A model generated the notes under the pieces. It worked only from the letters and a program-made list of their open reading frames with translations, made no database searches and had not been told where the DNA came from. From the NCBI RefSeq assembly GCF_012927125.1, contig NZ_JABBFZ010000004.1, positions 124,001-188,000 of the forward strand: DNA of 64,000 bases, given 5' to 3'. Made by a program: the position numbers and the translations under genes. The stretch comes from Paraburkholderia antibiotica (GTDB lineage Bacteria; Pseudomonadota; Gammaproteobacteria; Burkholderiales; Burkholderiaceae). Positions 9,935-18,324 of this stretch are shown piece after piece (position 1 is the stretch's first letter; each line of letters begins with the position of its first letter).

Positions 9935-9957
9935 TGCTAAGCAGGGAATGCTTAGCA
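9935..9957. repeat. Perfect 9 bp inverted repeat TGCTAAGCA-GGGAA-TGCTTAGCA
   Basis: It lies between the glycosyltransferase stop and the 73-aa gene, both read leftwards. There is no T-run on either side, so it is either an inefficient terminator or an operator for the small gene. Confidence 0.5.
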
Positions 9958-10035
9958 GAAAAACGGCTTGAGCCGCATCGGCCTGCGCATGGCCGATACA
10001 GATCATGGCTCACGGATACGGGCGCGCAGACCCGG

Positions 10036-11190
10036 CTACAGCCGCTCGCGCAACTTCACTGACTCGGGCCGCTCGCTCACCAGCTCGTTGACGAACTCCT
10101 TGACCGCCGCCGCCTGATCGGCCGCCGCGGCCGGCGCCGCTGCCACCGCCGCGACCGCGGCAGCGGCGGCATCGGTGGCCGCGCCGGCGACCGATGGCCG
10201 GCCGCGCAGCGCCGCGCGCGCGAGCATCGCCAGATGGTAGTAAAGCCGCGCGCTGAATCCGTAGTTGTACGCGAACAGATGCGCGAGCGCGACGCGCAGG
10301 CCTTCCCGCACGTGGCCGTTGCGCGCATGAATCGACACGACGATCGGCGCGAGCCGCTGCAGCGCGAGCCGCCGCGACGGCTCCAGTTGCGCGGGCAGAG
10401 CGAGTGACCTGACGAACCGGTAGGCGCTCAGCGGCGCGGCCGTGGTCGTGCCGCGCGTGTTGTGCGAGATCGACGTCGCGGTCTTGCGATACACCGATAC
10501 GTAGTCGTGCAGATAAAACACCTCGCGCGCGGCGAGGCACAACTCGGTGCCGAACGCGAAATCGCAGCACATGCCGTGCTGCTCGGGATAACCGATCCGT
10601 TTGACGAGCCGGGCATCGGCCATCCAGCCATTGTTCGGAAACATCTGCACGAGCCCGGTGCGGCCCGGGAGGGCCTGCAGGCCCACGGCCTCCCAGGTGC
10701 GCCAGAACGCCGCGTTCAGACGCTCGCTCGCGTCGAAATCGATCGCGCCTTCGTGACTCGCTTCGTACTGGTTGCCGAACGCCGCGTCGAGATGCGGATG
10801 ACGCTGCCACAGCGACACGAGTTTTTCGACGGCATCGATGGTAAGCAGATCGTCGTCGTGGATCAGCAGGATCTTGTCGCCGCGCGCGCGTTCGAACAGG
10901 CTCGCGACATTGCGCGCCTGGCCGAGCGGCGGCTCGTTCTTCACATAGCGCACGCGCGGCTCGTCGCGATAGCGTGCGGCAATCGATTGCTGGGTACGCG
11001 CGTCTTTCGAATCGTCGCCGATCACGATTTCCAGATGCCCGTAGTTCTGTGCGAGGCATGAATCGATACATTCGACGAGCAGCTCGGGGCGCTCGCAGGT
11101 GGGCAGGCAGATGGACACATACGCGCGGCGCGGGGTGTGCGGCGGCACGGCGGGCGTGGAAGCCACGAAAACATTCGACGGGATGGACAT
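10036..11190 (-). CDS. Family 2 glycosyltransferase
   Basis: 384 residues. The GT-A fold is visible from the N-terminal strand AYVSICLPTCERPELL, the nucleotide-binding EIVIGDDSKD and the metal-binding DDD at residues 112-114 (KILLIHDDDLL). The C-terminal third is helical and ends in an unusual Ala-rich run (about residues 335-365) that looks like a low-complexity linker before the acidic tail. The donor, the acceptor and the pathway are not evident. It is a single gene and the closest same-strand neighbour is a small hypothetical gene. The A+T-rich sequence at 11270-11330 upstream probably holds its promoter. Confidence 0.85.
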   Translation of the reverse strand: MSIPSNVFVASTPAVPPHTPRRAYVSICLPTCERPELLVECIDSCLAQNYGHLEIVIGDDSKDARTQQSIAARYRDEPRVRYVKNEPPLGQARNVASLFERARGDKILLIHDDDLLTIDAVEKLVSLWQRHPHLDAAFGNQYEASHEGAIDFDASERLNAAFWRTWEAVGLQALPGRTGLVQMFPNNGWMADARLVKRIGYPEQHGMCCDFAFGTELCLAAREVFYLHDYVSVYRKTATSISHNTRGTTTAAPLSAYRFVRSLALPAQLEPSRRLALQRLAPIVVSIHARNGHVREGLRVALAHLFAYNYGFSARLYYHLAMLARAALRGRPSVAGAATDAAAAAVAAVAAAPAAAADQAAAVKEFVNELVSERPESVKLRERL

Positions 11191-11345
11191 GGGCGTCGCC
11201 TTTTATCAAACCAGAAAGCGGCAGCCGGTTCGCTAGGCGCACACCATGCTGCAAGCAGCAAAATAGTCGAAGGCGCCGAAAAAATATTCGGTAAAAATGT
11301 AGAAGAAATGTTTGCTTACAGAAAGGTGGCAGAAGGCAAGGGTTT

Positions 11346-11380
11346 ATGCGGCTTGACTATTTAATGCGGTCAAGCCGCAT
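11346..11380. repeat. Perfect 12 bp inverted repeat downstream of the 75-aa gene
   Basis: ATGCGGCTTGAC (11346-11357) and GTCAAGCCGCAT (11369-11380) flank an A+T-rich 11-base spacer. It is 20 bases past the stop of the leftward 75-aa gene and upstream of the glycosyltransferase. It may be a bidirectional terminator (a T6 run lies at 11396-11401) or an operator. Confidence 0.5.
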
Positions 11381-11400
11381 GCGGACTGGGTTGTGTTTTT

Positions 11401-11628
11401 TCAACTCACCGACGGTTCGCCCTCGCCGGGCTTCTTGCCCGGATGGTCGGCGGGCGATTGCTTGCGGCCTTCGTCGTGGCGCTCGGGCATCTTGCTCTTC
11501 GCGTTATCGCTGTGCACCGCGTGGTGCGGGTGGGCGAGATCCTCGGTCTGCTGGCCGCTCGGGCCTTTTTCCTGATTTTTGACCGCGTTTTTTGCTTCGC
11601 CCTTGGCTTTGTCCTTTGTTTCGCTCAT
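11401..11628 (-). CDS. Small, highly hydrophilic hypothetical protein (75 aa)
   Basis: The protein begins MSETKDKAKGEAKNAVKNQE and is rich in Lys, Glu, Gly, Pro and His with almost no hydrophobic residues, so it should be disordered. Composition resembles CsbD-like or hydrophilin stress proteins, but I cannot assign it to a family. AGGAGAG seven bases before the ATG supports it. It is monocistronic and reads away from the LysR gene behind it. Confidence 0.65.
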   Translation of the reverse strand: MSETKDKAKGEAKNAVKNQEKGPSGQQTEDLAHPHHAVHSDNAKSKMPERHDEGRKQSPADHPGKKPGEGEPSVS

Positions 11629-11739
11629 GGCTGCTCTCCTGAGAGGGAAGACAGCCGTGGAGCAGCAAGGCCCGGACCCGAGCGGTATGGCCTCAACGGA
11701 AATGGGAGACGGGAGACGGGACCGCCGATGCGGCCCGAA

Positions 11740-12669
11740 TCACACAACCGACTCGCGCAGCCCCTCGCCCGTCAGCGACACGATGAAGTCCAGGAACGCC
11801 CGCACCTTGGCCGGCGGATGATGCCGCGACGGATACAGCGCATACAGCGGATAGACCTCGTCGCCCCAATCCGGAAACAGTTCGACGAGCTTGCCGCTCG
11901 CCAGCAGCGACTGGGCGCCGAGCGCGAGAATCTGCGCGATGCCCTGACCCGCGATGCATACGCTATGCAGCGTGCCGACGTCGTTGACGGTCAGCCGTCC
12001 CTGCGGCGTGATCACGAACTTCTTGCGGCCGCGATGAAATTCCCAAATGAACGGATAGCCGCTCAGCGGATCGCGAAACTTGATGCAGACGTGCGGACCG
12101 TCTTCGAGTTCGGCCGGATTCGAAGGCTGCCCATGCTTCTTCAGATACGACGGCGCCGCCACGGTCAGGATGCGCGTATCGAGCAGCTTGCGGGCGACCA
12201 GCGTCGACAGCGGCGGCTCGCCGAAGCGGATCGCGAGGTCGAAACCGTCGGCGACCATATCGCCCAACTGATCGCGCGTAATCAGTTCGAGTTGCAGATC
12301 GGGATGTTTATCGACGAAGCCGCCGAGGCGCGGGCCGAGCACGAGCCGTGAAAAGAACGGGTCCATGTTGACGCGCAGACGTCCGCGTACCGCGGTCGCG
12401 CCTTGCGCCGCCGATGTCGCGGCTTCCTCGAGGCCGCCGAGTAGCGGCACGATCTGTTCGTAGAAGCGCCGGCCTTCGTCGGTCAGCATCACCGAGCGCG
12501 TGGTACGGTCGAACAGGCGGATGCCGAGGCGTGCTTCGAGTCGCGCCACCGAACGGCTCACGCCCGATTGCGACATGTCGAGTGCTTCACCGGCGGCCGC
12601 GAAACTGCCGCAGTCGACGATCGCCGTCAGCACGCCCATGCCGTTCAGCATGCGCTCGTCAAATGGCAT
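11740..12669 (-). CDS. LysR family transcriptional regulator
   Basis: 309 residues. The N-terminal winged helix-turn-helix reads GSFAAAGEALDMSQSGVSRS, followed by the linker helix and a periplasmic-binding-like effector domain (RGRLRVNMDPFFSRLVLGP onwards). The start at 12669 is chosen because AGGAA lies eight bases upstream; an in-frame ATG at 12702 lacks a ribosome site. No divergent partner is present: upstream is a 370-base gap and then the stop end of the DHA2 pump. The target is therefore unknown and may be unlinked. Confidence 0.9.
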   Translation of the reverse strand: MPFDERMLNGMGVLTAIVDCGSFAAAGEALDMSQSGVSRSVARLEARLGIRLFDRTTRSVMLTDEGRRFYEQIVPLLGGLEEAATSAAQGATAVRGRLRVNMDPFFSRLVLGPRLGGFVDKHPDLQLELITRDQLGDMVADGFDLAIRFGEPPLSTLVARKLLDTRILTVAAPSYLKKHGQPSNPAELEDGPHVCIKFRDPLSGYPFIWEFHRGRKKFVITPQGRLTVNDVGTLHSVCIAGQGIAQILALGAQSLLASGKLVELFPDWGDEVYPLYALYPSRHHPPAKVRAFLDFIVSLTGEGLRESVV

Positions 12670-13040
12670 GTGGGGTTCCTGATAAGCGTTGATGCCCCAC
12701 ATGTTAACGCGAAAGTCTGTGCGGATTCATACGCTGACGCATGAAAGTGACGCTCGTTGAACGCGATGGATGGACAGACGGCATGAACGTGTCAGGAGTC
12801 ATGCCGTAACGTCAAGCGTGAAAAACACGTTATCCGACTGGATGGAGAGAGGGGGCGTGTGTCGTTTCATGCATTGCACATCGAAACGTGCGGCCGATAT
12901 GTGCTGCATCGACGCGGCAACAGCACAGCAGCAACGCGGCATCACGTCTTTCGCATTCGCTGATCTATGTCAATCGGACCCATCGTTCATGTGCGTCGTT
13001 GATGCCCGCGTTCACGCGTGAACCTAAGCCGCGCTGCGCG
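12670..13040. other. Intergenic stretch of 371 bases, no gene recognised
   Basis: It lies between the LysR gene and the end of the DHA2 transporter. It is slightly lower in GC than the flanking genes. A short frame at 12770-13021 has no family resemblance or ribosome site. It presumably contains the LysR promoter. Confidence 0.4.
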
Positions 13041-14441
13041 TCAACGTCCCGCGCTCTGCGCGGCCTGGCCGCGAATCACCCGCGTGCCGGACGGATCGTC
13101 GAGATGGCGGAAGATCCATGCGGACACCAGCGTGATCACGCCGACGCACACGAAGGCGAGGCGGAAGCCGAGTTCGGCCGAGCCCCATTGCGCGGCGAAC
13201 AGGTTCACGAGCCCGCCGCCGATCGACACGCCAAGCCCGATCGCCAGCATCTGCACCATCGAGAACAGGCTGTTGCCCATGCCCGCGTCTTCGTGCGACA
13301 GGTCCTTCAGCGTGACGCTGTTCATCGCGGCGAACTGCATCGAATTGGCCGCGCCGAACACCGCGAGGACCACGATTTCGAGCACGAGGGGCGTGCCGCG
13401 CGAAATCAGCGAGAACGCGACGATCGCCGAACCGACGATGATGGTGTTGACGAGCAGGAACGTGTCGTAGCCGTAGCGGCGCACGAGCGGCGCGATCCAG
13501 CGTTTCGCGAGCGTGCCGGCGAGCGCCGCGGGCAGCATCATCAGGCCGGAGTGCAGCGGCGAATAGCCGAGCTGAAGTTGCAGCAGCAGCGGCACGAGAA
13601 ACGGCACCGCGCTCGAACCGACGCGGCACACGAGATTGCCGATCAACCCGACGCTGAAATTCGGCTCGCCGAACAGCGACAGCCTGAAGAGCGGGTCGCG
13701 CCGCTTTTTCGCGTACGGAATATAGGCGAGCGCGCTCGCGACGGCCAGCGCGAACAGACCCGCCGACCATGCCGCGCGATGCGAGGCGACCGGCGCGTCG
13801 ATGGCCAGCGAAAACGCGATCATGCACAGCGACAGCAGCCCGCAACCGATGAAGTCGAACGGCGGCGGCTTCACGGCATCGTGCGACGGCAGGAATCGCT
13901 GCACCGCAAACAGACCCACCGCGCCGATCGGCACGTTGATCAGGAAGATCCAGTGCCACGTGATGGCCTGCACGAACCAGCCGCCGAGCGTGGGTCCGGC
14001 GATCGGCCCGAGCTGGCCTGCGATCGAAACGAAGGCGAGCGCCGACACGTACTGTTCGCCCGAGACGCTGCGCAGCACCGCGAGCCGGCCGATCGGCAGC
14101 AGCATCGAGCCGCCGAGGCCCTGCAGCACGCGCGCGAGCACCAGTTGGCCGAGCGTGTGTGCGCTCGCGCAGCAGACCGAGCCGAGCACGAACACGAGGA
14201 TGGCGGCGAAATAGACGCGGCGGGTGCCGAAGCGGTCGGCGAGCCAGCCGGAAGCGGGAGTGAGCATTGCCATCGTCAGCGTATAGGCGACGACGATCGG
14301 TTGCATCGCGAGCGGCGCGACGTGCAGGCTGTTGGCGATCGAAGGCAGCGCGGTGTTGACGATCGTCGTGTCGAGCGACTGCATGAAGAAGCCGGCGGCG
14401 ACGATCCACAGTAAGGCCGTGTGGGCGGAATCCTTAGTCAT
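13041..14441 (-). CDS. DHA2 family MFS drug efflux protein (EmrB/QacA type)
   Basis: About 466 residues with roughly 14 hydrophobic segments. The motif SLDTTIVNTALPSIA in the first segment (motif D1), GWLADRFGTRRVYFA after segment 2 (motif A) and GPTLGGWFVQAITWHWIFLINVP (motif C region) mark the 14-segment drug:H+ antiporter group. The protein acts in the inner membrane. The likely start is the ATG at 14441 directly before the first membrane segment; an upstream frame extends to 14498. It is divergent from a LysR gene, with two palindromes between them, so that regulator probably controls it. Confidence 0.88.
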   Translation of the reverse strand: MTKDSAHTALLWIVAAGFFMQSLDTTIVNTALPSIANSLHVAPLAMQPIVVAYTLTMAMLTPASGWLADRFGTRRVYFAAILVFVLGSVCCASAHTLGQLVLARVLQGLGGSMLLPIGRLAVLRSVSGEQYVSALAFVSIAGQLGPIAGPTLGGWFVQAITWHWIFLINVPIGAVGLFAVQRFLPSHDAVKPPPFDFIGCGLLSLCMIAFSLAIDAPVASHRAAWSAGLFALAVASALAYIPYAKKRRDPLFRLSLFGEPNFSVGLIGNLVCRVGSSAVPFLVPLLLQLQLGYSPLHSGLMMLPAALAGTLAKRWIAPLVRRYGYDTFLLVNTIIVGSAIVAFSLISRGTPLVLEIVVLAVFGAANSMQFAAMNSVTLKDLSHEDAGMGNSLFSMVQMLAIGLGVSIGGGLVNLFAAQWGSAELGFRLAFVCVGVITLVSAWIFRHLDDPSGTRVIRGQAAQSAGR

Positions 14442-14517
14442 TTTTTCAACGGCGGGGGCGCGGCGGTACAGCGGCTGAGCGCCGCCCGCGCGGGGCAAGC
14501 GGGAATTGCGTCATCTT

Positions 14518-14535
14518 ATTGACATCCTCGTCAAT
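14518..14535. promoter_or_regulatory. Perfect dyad ATTGAC-N6-GTCAAT, candidate LysR site
   Basis: A 6+6 bp exact inverted repeat in the divergent region between the DHA2 pump and the LysR gene. Its size and position fit a LysR-type recognition or activation site. Confidence 0.5.
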
Positions 14536-14562
14536 CGGGAACCCCACTAGGGTCGCTGACTG

Positions 14563-14581
14563 TTATCGACTTTCCCGATAA
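14563..14581. promoter_or_regulatory. Perfect dyad TTATCG-N7-CGATAA, candidate LysR box
   Basis: A 6+6 bp exact inverted repeat that contains a T-N11-A core, centred 28 bases before the LysR start codon. This is the usual place for an autoregulatory LysR box. Confidence 0.55.
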
Positions 14582-14599
14582 GCAGCGCGACAATACTGG

Positions 14600-15460
14600 A
14601 TGCTCAATCCGATCTGGCTCAAGACCTTTTCGACCGTCGCGGCCTGCCACAGCTTCACCGAAGCGGGGCGGCGGCTCGATCTGACGCAGTCGAGCGTCAG
14701 CGAACATATCCGGCGCCTCGAACAGAGCGTCGGCCGGCGCCTGTTCGTGCGCGACACCCATTCGCTCGCGATGACCCCCGACGGCGAGGCGATGCTCGCG
14801 CACGCGAGCGTGATCCTGCAGGCACTGTCGCGCGCGGAATCGCAGTTTCGCGCGCCGCGCCTGAAGGGCCGCGTGCGGCTCGGCTCCTCCGACGACATCG
14901 CGCTCGGGCCGCTGCCGACCGTGCTCGCCGCGTTTCGCAACGCCCATCCGGATGTCGAACTGGAAATCACGATCGGCATGACCGGCAAGCTCTACGAACT
15001 GCTCGACGCCGGCGCGATCGATCTGCTGGTCGGCAAGCGCCGGCTCGGCGATCGCCGCGGCGTGCCACTCTTCACGGGGCGGCTCGAATGGCTCGCGCGC
15101 ACCGGCACGCTCGTCGATCTGAGTCAGCCGCTGCCGCTGATCCTCGTCGCCGAGCCGAGCGTGACGCGCGCGGTGGTGCTCGATGCGCTCGCCGAGGCTG
15201 GCGCGAGCTGGCAGATCGTCTGTACGAGCAGCAGTCATTCGGGCTGCATCGCGGCCGCGCGCGGCGGTCTCGGCATTACCGTGCGGCCGCAGTATCTGTC
15301 CGCGCGCGGACTGACGTCGCCGTTGAATGCGGCCGCGTTGCCGGCGCTGCCGCCGGTGGAATTCATCGCGCTCGCGGCGAAGCGCCTGAGCCGACCGGCC
15401 GGCACGCTACTGCAGTTGCTGCATGAAAGCGATCTGCGCGGCTCGTGGGTCGGGGAGTGA
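14600..15460 (+). CDS. LysR family transcriptional regulator, likely controller of the divergent efflux gene
   Basis: 286 residues. The DNA-binding helix-turn-helix reads HSFTEAGRRLDLTQSSVSEH, and the effector domain begins at LKGRVRLGSSDDIALGPLP. The start ATG lies next to the dyads and no earlier start fits. The divergent arrangement with the DHA2 pump follows the standard LysR-target layout. The inducer is unknown, presumably a compound exported by the pump. Confidence 0.9.
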   Translation: MLNPIWLKTFSTVAACHSFTEAGRRLDLTQSSVSEHIRRLEQSVGRRLFVRDTHSLAMTPDGEAMLAHASVILQALSRAESQFRAPRLKGRVRLGSSDDIALGPLPTVLAAFRNAHPDVELEITIGMTGKLYELLDAGAIDLLVGKRRLGDRRGVPLFTGRLEWLARTGTLVDLSQPLPLILVAEPSVTRAVVLDALAEAGASWQIVCTSSSHSGCIAAARGGLGITVRPQYLSARGLTSPLNAAALPALPPVEFIALAAKRLSRPAGTLLQLLHESDLRGSWVGE

Positions 15461-15577
15461 GGCTGAAGAGCTGAGGCGGGAACGCGGGTTAGGAAAAGTG
15501 GGCCGAGAAGGGTGCGGCAATGGAAAAGCGGCACCGCGTTGCTTGCCGCCACCCAAACGGCTCACTTCATTTTCATC

Positions 15578-16015
15578 TCACGCCGGCATCTTGCGAAACG
15601 CAATCGCGAAGCGGTTCCATGCGTTGATCGCCGATACGAGCAGCGTCAGGTCGACCAGTTCTTCGTCGCTGAAATGCGGGCGCACCACCTGCCATATCGC
15701 GTCGGGCACGTGATCGTGCGAGACCAGCGTGACGGCTTCGGTCCATTCGAGCGCTGCGCGTTCGCGGTCCGTGAAAAATGGCGTTTCGCGCCACACGACG
15801 ACGGTCGCGAGCCGCCGCTCGGTCTCGCCGCCTTTGCGCGCGTCGGTCGTGTGCATGTCGACGCAATACGCGCAGCCGTTGATCTGCGACGCGCGCAGCC
15901 GCACGAGTTCGGTCAGCGATTTTTCGAGCGCCGATTTGCCGATGCGTTCTTCGACGCCGAGTAGCGACTTGACTGCGGCGGGATTGGCTTTGTAGAAGTC
16001 GAGACGTTGTTCCAT
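15578..16015 (-). CDS. Carboxymuconolactone decarboxylase / AhpD-like protein
   Basis: 145 residues with the AhpD-like redox motif CAYC inside NGCAYCVDMHTTDAR, the pattern of the alkylhydroperoxidase core domain. Such proteins have peroxidase or disulfide reductase activity, and the family also includes true gamma-carboxymuconolactone decarboxylases. The CxxC-x2-H arrangement favours a thiol peroxidase-type activity. AGGAG lies before the ATG. It is monocistronic and divergent from the ferredoxin-NADP reductase gene, so a redox-stress role is plausible but not shown. Confidence 0.88.
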   Translation of the reverse strand: MEQRLDFYKANPAAVKSLLGVEERIGKSALEKSLTELVRLRASQINGCAYCVDMHTTDARKGGETERRLATVVVWRETPFFTDRERAALEWTEAVTLVSHDHVPDAIWQVVRPHFSDEELVDLTLLVSAINAWNRFAIAFRKMPA

Positions 16016-16308
16016 GATGGGCTCCTGGGTGGGTTCGTTGCAACGGGCAGGCCGTGCGGTAGTGGATAGGACAGACCTCAGCTTAGTCCTGCGAATGGCG
16101 CTTAAAAATGGCCGATTCCGGATATTTTCAGGTAACCACTTTCAAATACCGTGCGCACTCGCGAAGCATCCTTACCGCCGGCAATGGCATCGTTGCCGCG
16201 TGCGGGCCGATTCGGTATGGTGGCTTATCTATCGATCACGCATGGCTTGCCGCCTGTCCCCCATCGTTGATCGATCGTTCATCTAACGCCGCCACGGAGA
16301 CCCTCACG

Positions 16309-17355
16309 ATGACCACCACCGCCGACTCGCCCGCGGCCCCGATCCGCACCGATGTCCTGATCGTCGGCGCCGGTCCGGTCGGTCTTTTCGCGGCGTTCGA
16401 AGCCGGCGTGATCGGCCTCACGTGTCAGATCGTCGACGTGCTCGACAAGGTCGGCGGCCAATGCATCGAGCTGTATCCGGACAAGCCGATCTACGACATC
16501 CCCGCGATTCCGTCCTGCACCGCGCGCGAACTGGTCGAGCGGCTCGTCGCGCAATGCAAGCCGTTCGACGTGCCGATCCATCTCGAGCAACGCGTCGAAA
16601 CGGTCGAGCAGCGCGACGACGGCCGCTGGACCGTGCGTACCCAGCGCGGCCTCGTGTTCGACGTCGCGGCGATTCTGCTCGCGGCCGGCAACGGCGCGTT
16701 CATGCCGCAAAAGCTGGCGCTTGCCGAGGCCGTGCCGTTGGAGAAACGTCATGTGCACTACAGCGTGCCGCGGCTTGCGGACTTCGCCGACAAGGTCGTG
16801 GTGGTCGCGGGCGGCGGCGATTCCGCGCTCGACTGGGCACTCGCGCTGCGGAAGGTCGCACGGCGCGTGACGCTCGTGCATCGGCGCGCCGGCTTCAGCG
16901 CGGCCGATTCGAGCGTTGAGTTGATGCGGCGCGCGGTCGAGGCGGGCGAGATGGACTTCGTGGTCGGCGCGATCGCGGGTCTCGACGTCGAGGACGGCGC
17001 ACTGCGCTCGCTGACGCTGCGGCAGATCGACGGCGAGACACAACTCGAGGCCGAGCATCTGATTGCGCTGTATGGGCTCGTCGCCGATCTCGGTCCGCTC
17101 GCGCAATGGGGGCTGACGCTTCACGGCGGCCGCATCGATGTCGATACGTCGAACTATGAGAGTTCGCGGCCGGGCATCTTTGCGGTCGGCGATATCGCGA
17201 ACTATCCGAACAAGCAAAAGCTGATTCTGTCGGGTTTTCACGAGGCATCGCTGGCGTTGCGCAAGGCCTACGCTTATGCGTATCCGGAGAAGAAACGCGT
17301 GCACGTGCATTCGAGTTACGACGCGAAGCTGGCCGAGAAGATCGCGGCGGGGTGA
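16309..17355 (+). CDS. Ferredoxin/flavodoxin--NADP+ reductase, thioredoxin-reductase-like type
   Basis: 348 residues. The FAD-binding site is VGAGPVGLFAAFEAG near residue 20 and the NADP-binding site VAGGGDSALDWALALRKVA is near residue 165. The C-terminal AVGDIANYPNKQKLILSGFHEA closes the FAD domain. The CxxC of thioredoxin reductases is absent, as in type 2 ferredoxin-NADP reductases (YumC/TrxR-like). The enzyme moves electrons between NADPH and ferredoxin or flavodoxin in the cytoplasm. The start at 16309 has GGAG upstream; the frame is open to 16108 but that extension is not protein-like. Confidence 0.93.
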   Translation: MTTTADSPAAPIRTDVLIVGAGPVGLFAAFEAGVIGLTCQIVDVLDKVGGQCIELYPDKPIYDIPAIPSCTARELVERLVAQCKPFDVPIHLEQRVETVEQRDDGRWTVRTQRGLVFDVAAILLAAGNGAFMPQKLALAEAVPLEKRHVHYSVPRLADFADKVVVVAGGGDSALDWALALRKVARRVTLVHRRAGFSAADSSVELMRRAVEAGEMDFVVGAIAGLDVEDGALRSLTLRQIDGETQLEAEHLIALYGLVADLGPLAQWGLTLHGGRIDVDTSNYESSRPGIFAVGDIANYPNKQKLILSGFHEASLALRKAYAYAYPEKKRVHVHSSYDAKLAEKIAAG

Positions 17356-17617
17356 GGGGCGGGTCGGGGAAGCGTGCGTGAGTTGGCGTGACCAGGAGAC
17401 GTGCCGCTTGCGATGAACGCGCTGGCCCGCTGCCAGGTTGTCGCGAACTGATGGAGGTCACGGGACGCTCACGCTTTCGAAGATACTGCGCGTGAACGAC
17501 GTGCAGGTTCGTCGGCGTTCGCGAAGCGACTAAACGAAGATGCGGGTGCATGGGCCGGTAGCATCGGGCCGCTGTCAGTAGATGTTCTTCCGGCCCATGC
17601 AGCCCCGTGCGCCGACG

Positions 17618-17878
17618 TTATTTGCCGGCCGGTTGACTCGCGGCGGCCGCGGCGCTGGCCGCCTTGTCTTTCTTCTTCGCTTCATGATGGCCGATCGCGC
17701 AACCCGCGGCCGCGCCGGCAACGCCATGATGGCCGGCGACGTGGCCCGTGACGCCACCGACCGCCGCGCCTGTCGCGCAGCCCTCGGCCTGCGCGTTGCC
17801 GTGAACGAAGCCGAGGGTGGCGGCGAGAGCGAGCGGGGTGACGCAGTGTCGGGCGAATGTGGTGAATAGCTTTTTCAA
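17618..17878 (-). CDS. Exported glycine-zipper-like small protein (86 aa)
   Basis: It starts with TTG at 17878, which has an excellent AAGGAGG four bases upstream. The N-terminus (KKLFTTFARHCVTPLALAATLG...AQA) is a Sec signal peptide with a likely cleavage after AQA near residue 31. The mature part is a Gly/Ala/His-rich membrane-inserting segment (GAAVGGVTGHVAGHHGVAGA) like the glycine-zipper domains of outer-membrane or periplasmic proteins, and it ends in a Lys/Ala-rich tail. The function is unknown. Confidence 0.75.
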   Translation of the reverse strand: MKKLFTTFARHCVTPLALAATLGFVHGNAQAEGCATGAAVGGVTGHVAGHHGVAGAAAGCAIGHHEAKKKDKAASAAAAASQPAGK

Positions 17879-18324
17879 TTGAGCCTCCTTGATGCTGTAA
17901 AAGCGGCAGTAATGGAAGAACTGGAGGAAGAACTGAACCGGTAACCATCGAGCGATGCCGATACTGTCGGGAGAGGACTAGCAAATGCGAGGCCCGACGT
18001 TATAAGCTTTGCGCTTTGTTGGCGTCGGAAGTGCGGCGAGGTTGCGAGGCAGTGGCGGCGCAGTTGTGTAAAACGCGACGTGCTCCGGCGCAGTTCCGCG
18101 GTATCGAGCCGACCGCGTGCCGATAGTGTGCCGATTCGCGCGACGTTCCGTTGCGGCGAGCATGCATGCGCGGCTTCATGCACCGGCTACATAAAATACG
18201 CACGAAATACCCGCGAAAACACGAACACGAAGAGTGCATCGAGCGCGCCATCGATCATTCGATTCCATCCCCGCCGCCGGCCAGGCCCGGCGTTTGCTTG
18301 AGACCAGAACTTTACGTGCACGCC
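17879..18324. other. Divergent intergenic region without a recognised gene
   Basis: 446 bases between the glycine-zipper gene (leftward) and the hybrid kinase (rightward). It must carry both promoters. I see no clear promoter hexamers, RNA gene or conserved frame; the kinase frame stays open back to 18151 but the extra residues are Arg/His-rich and unlike protein. Confidence 0.4.

Noticed and set aside
12888..14414. A 508-codon rightward frame opposite the DHA2 pump.
   Set aside because: The translation is Arg/His/Glu-rich low complexity with no family signature, and the opposite strand encodes an intact 14-helix transporter.
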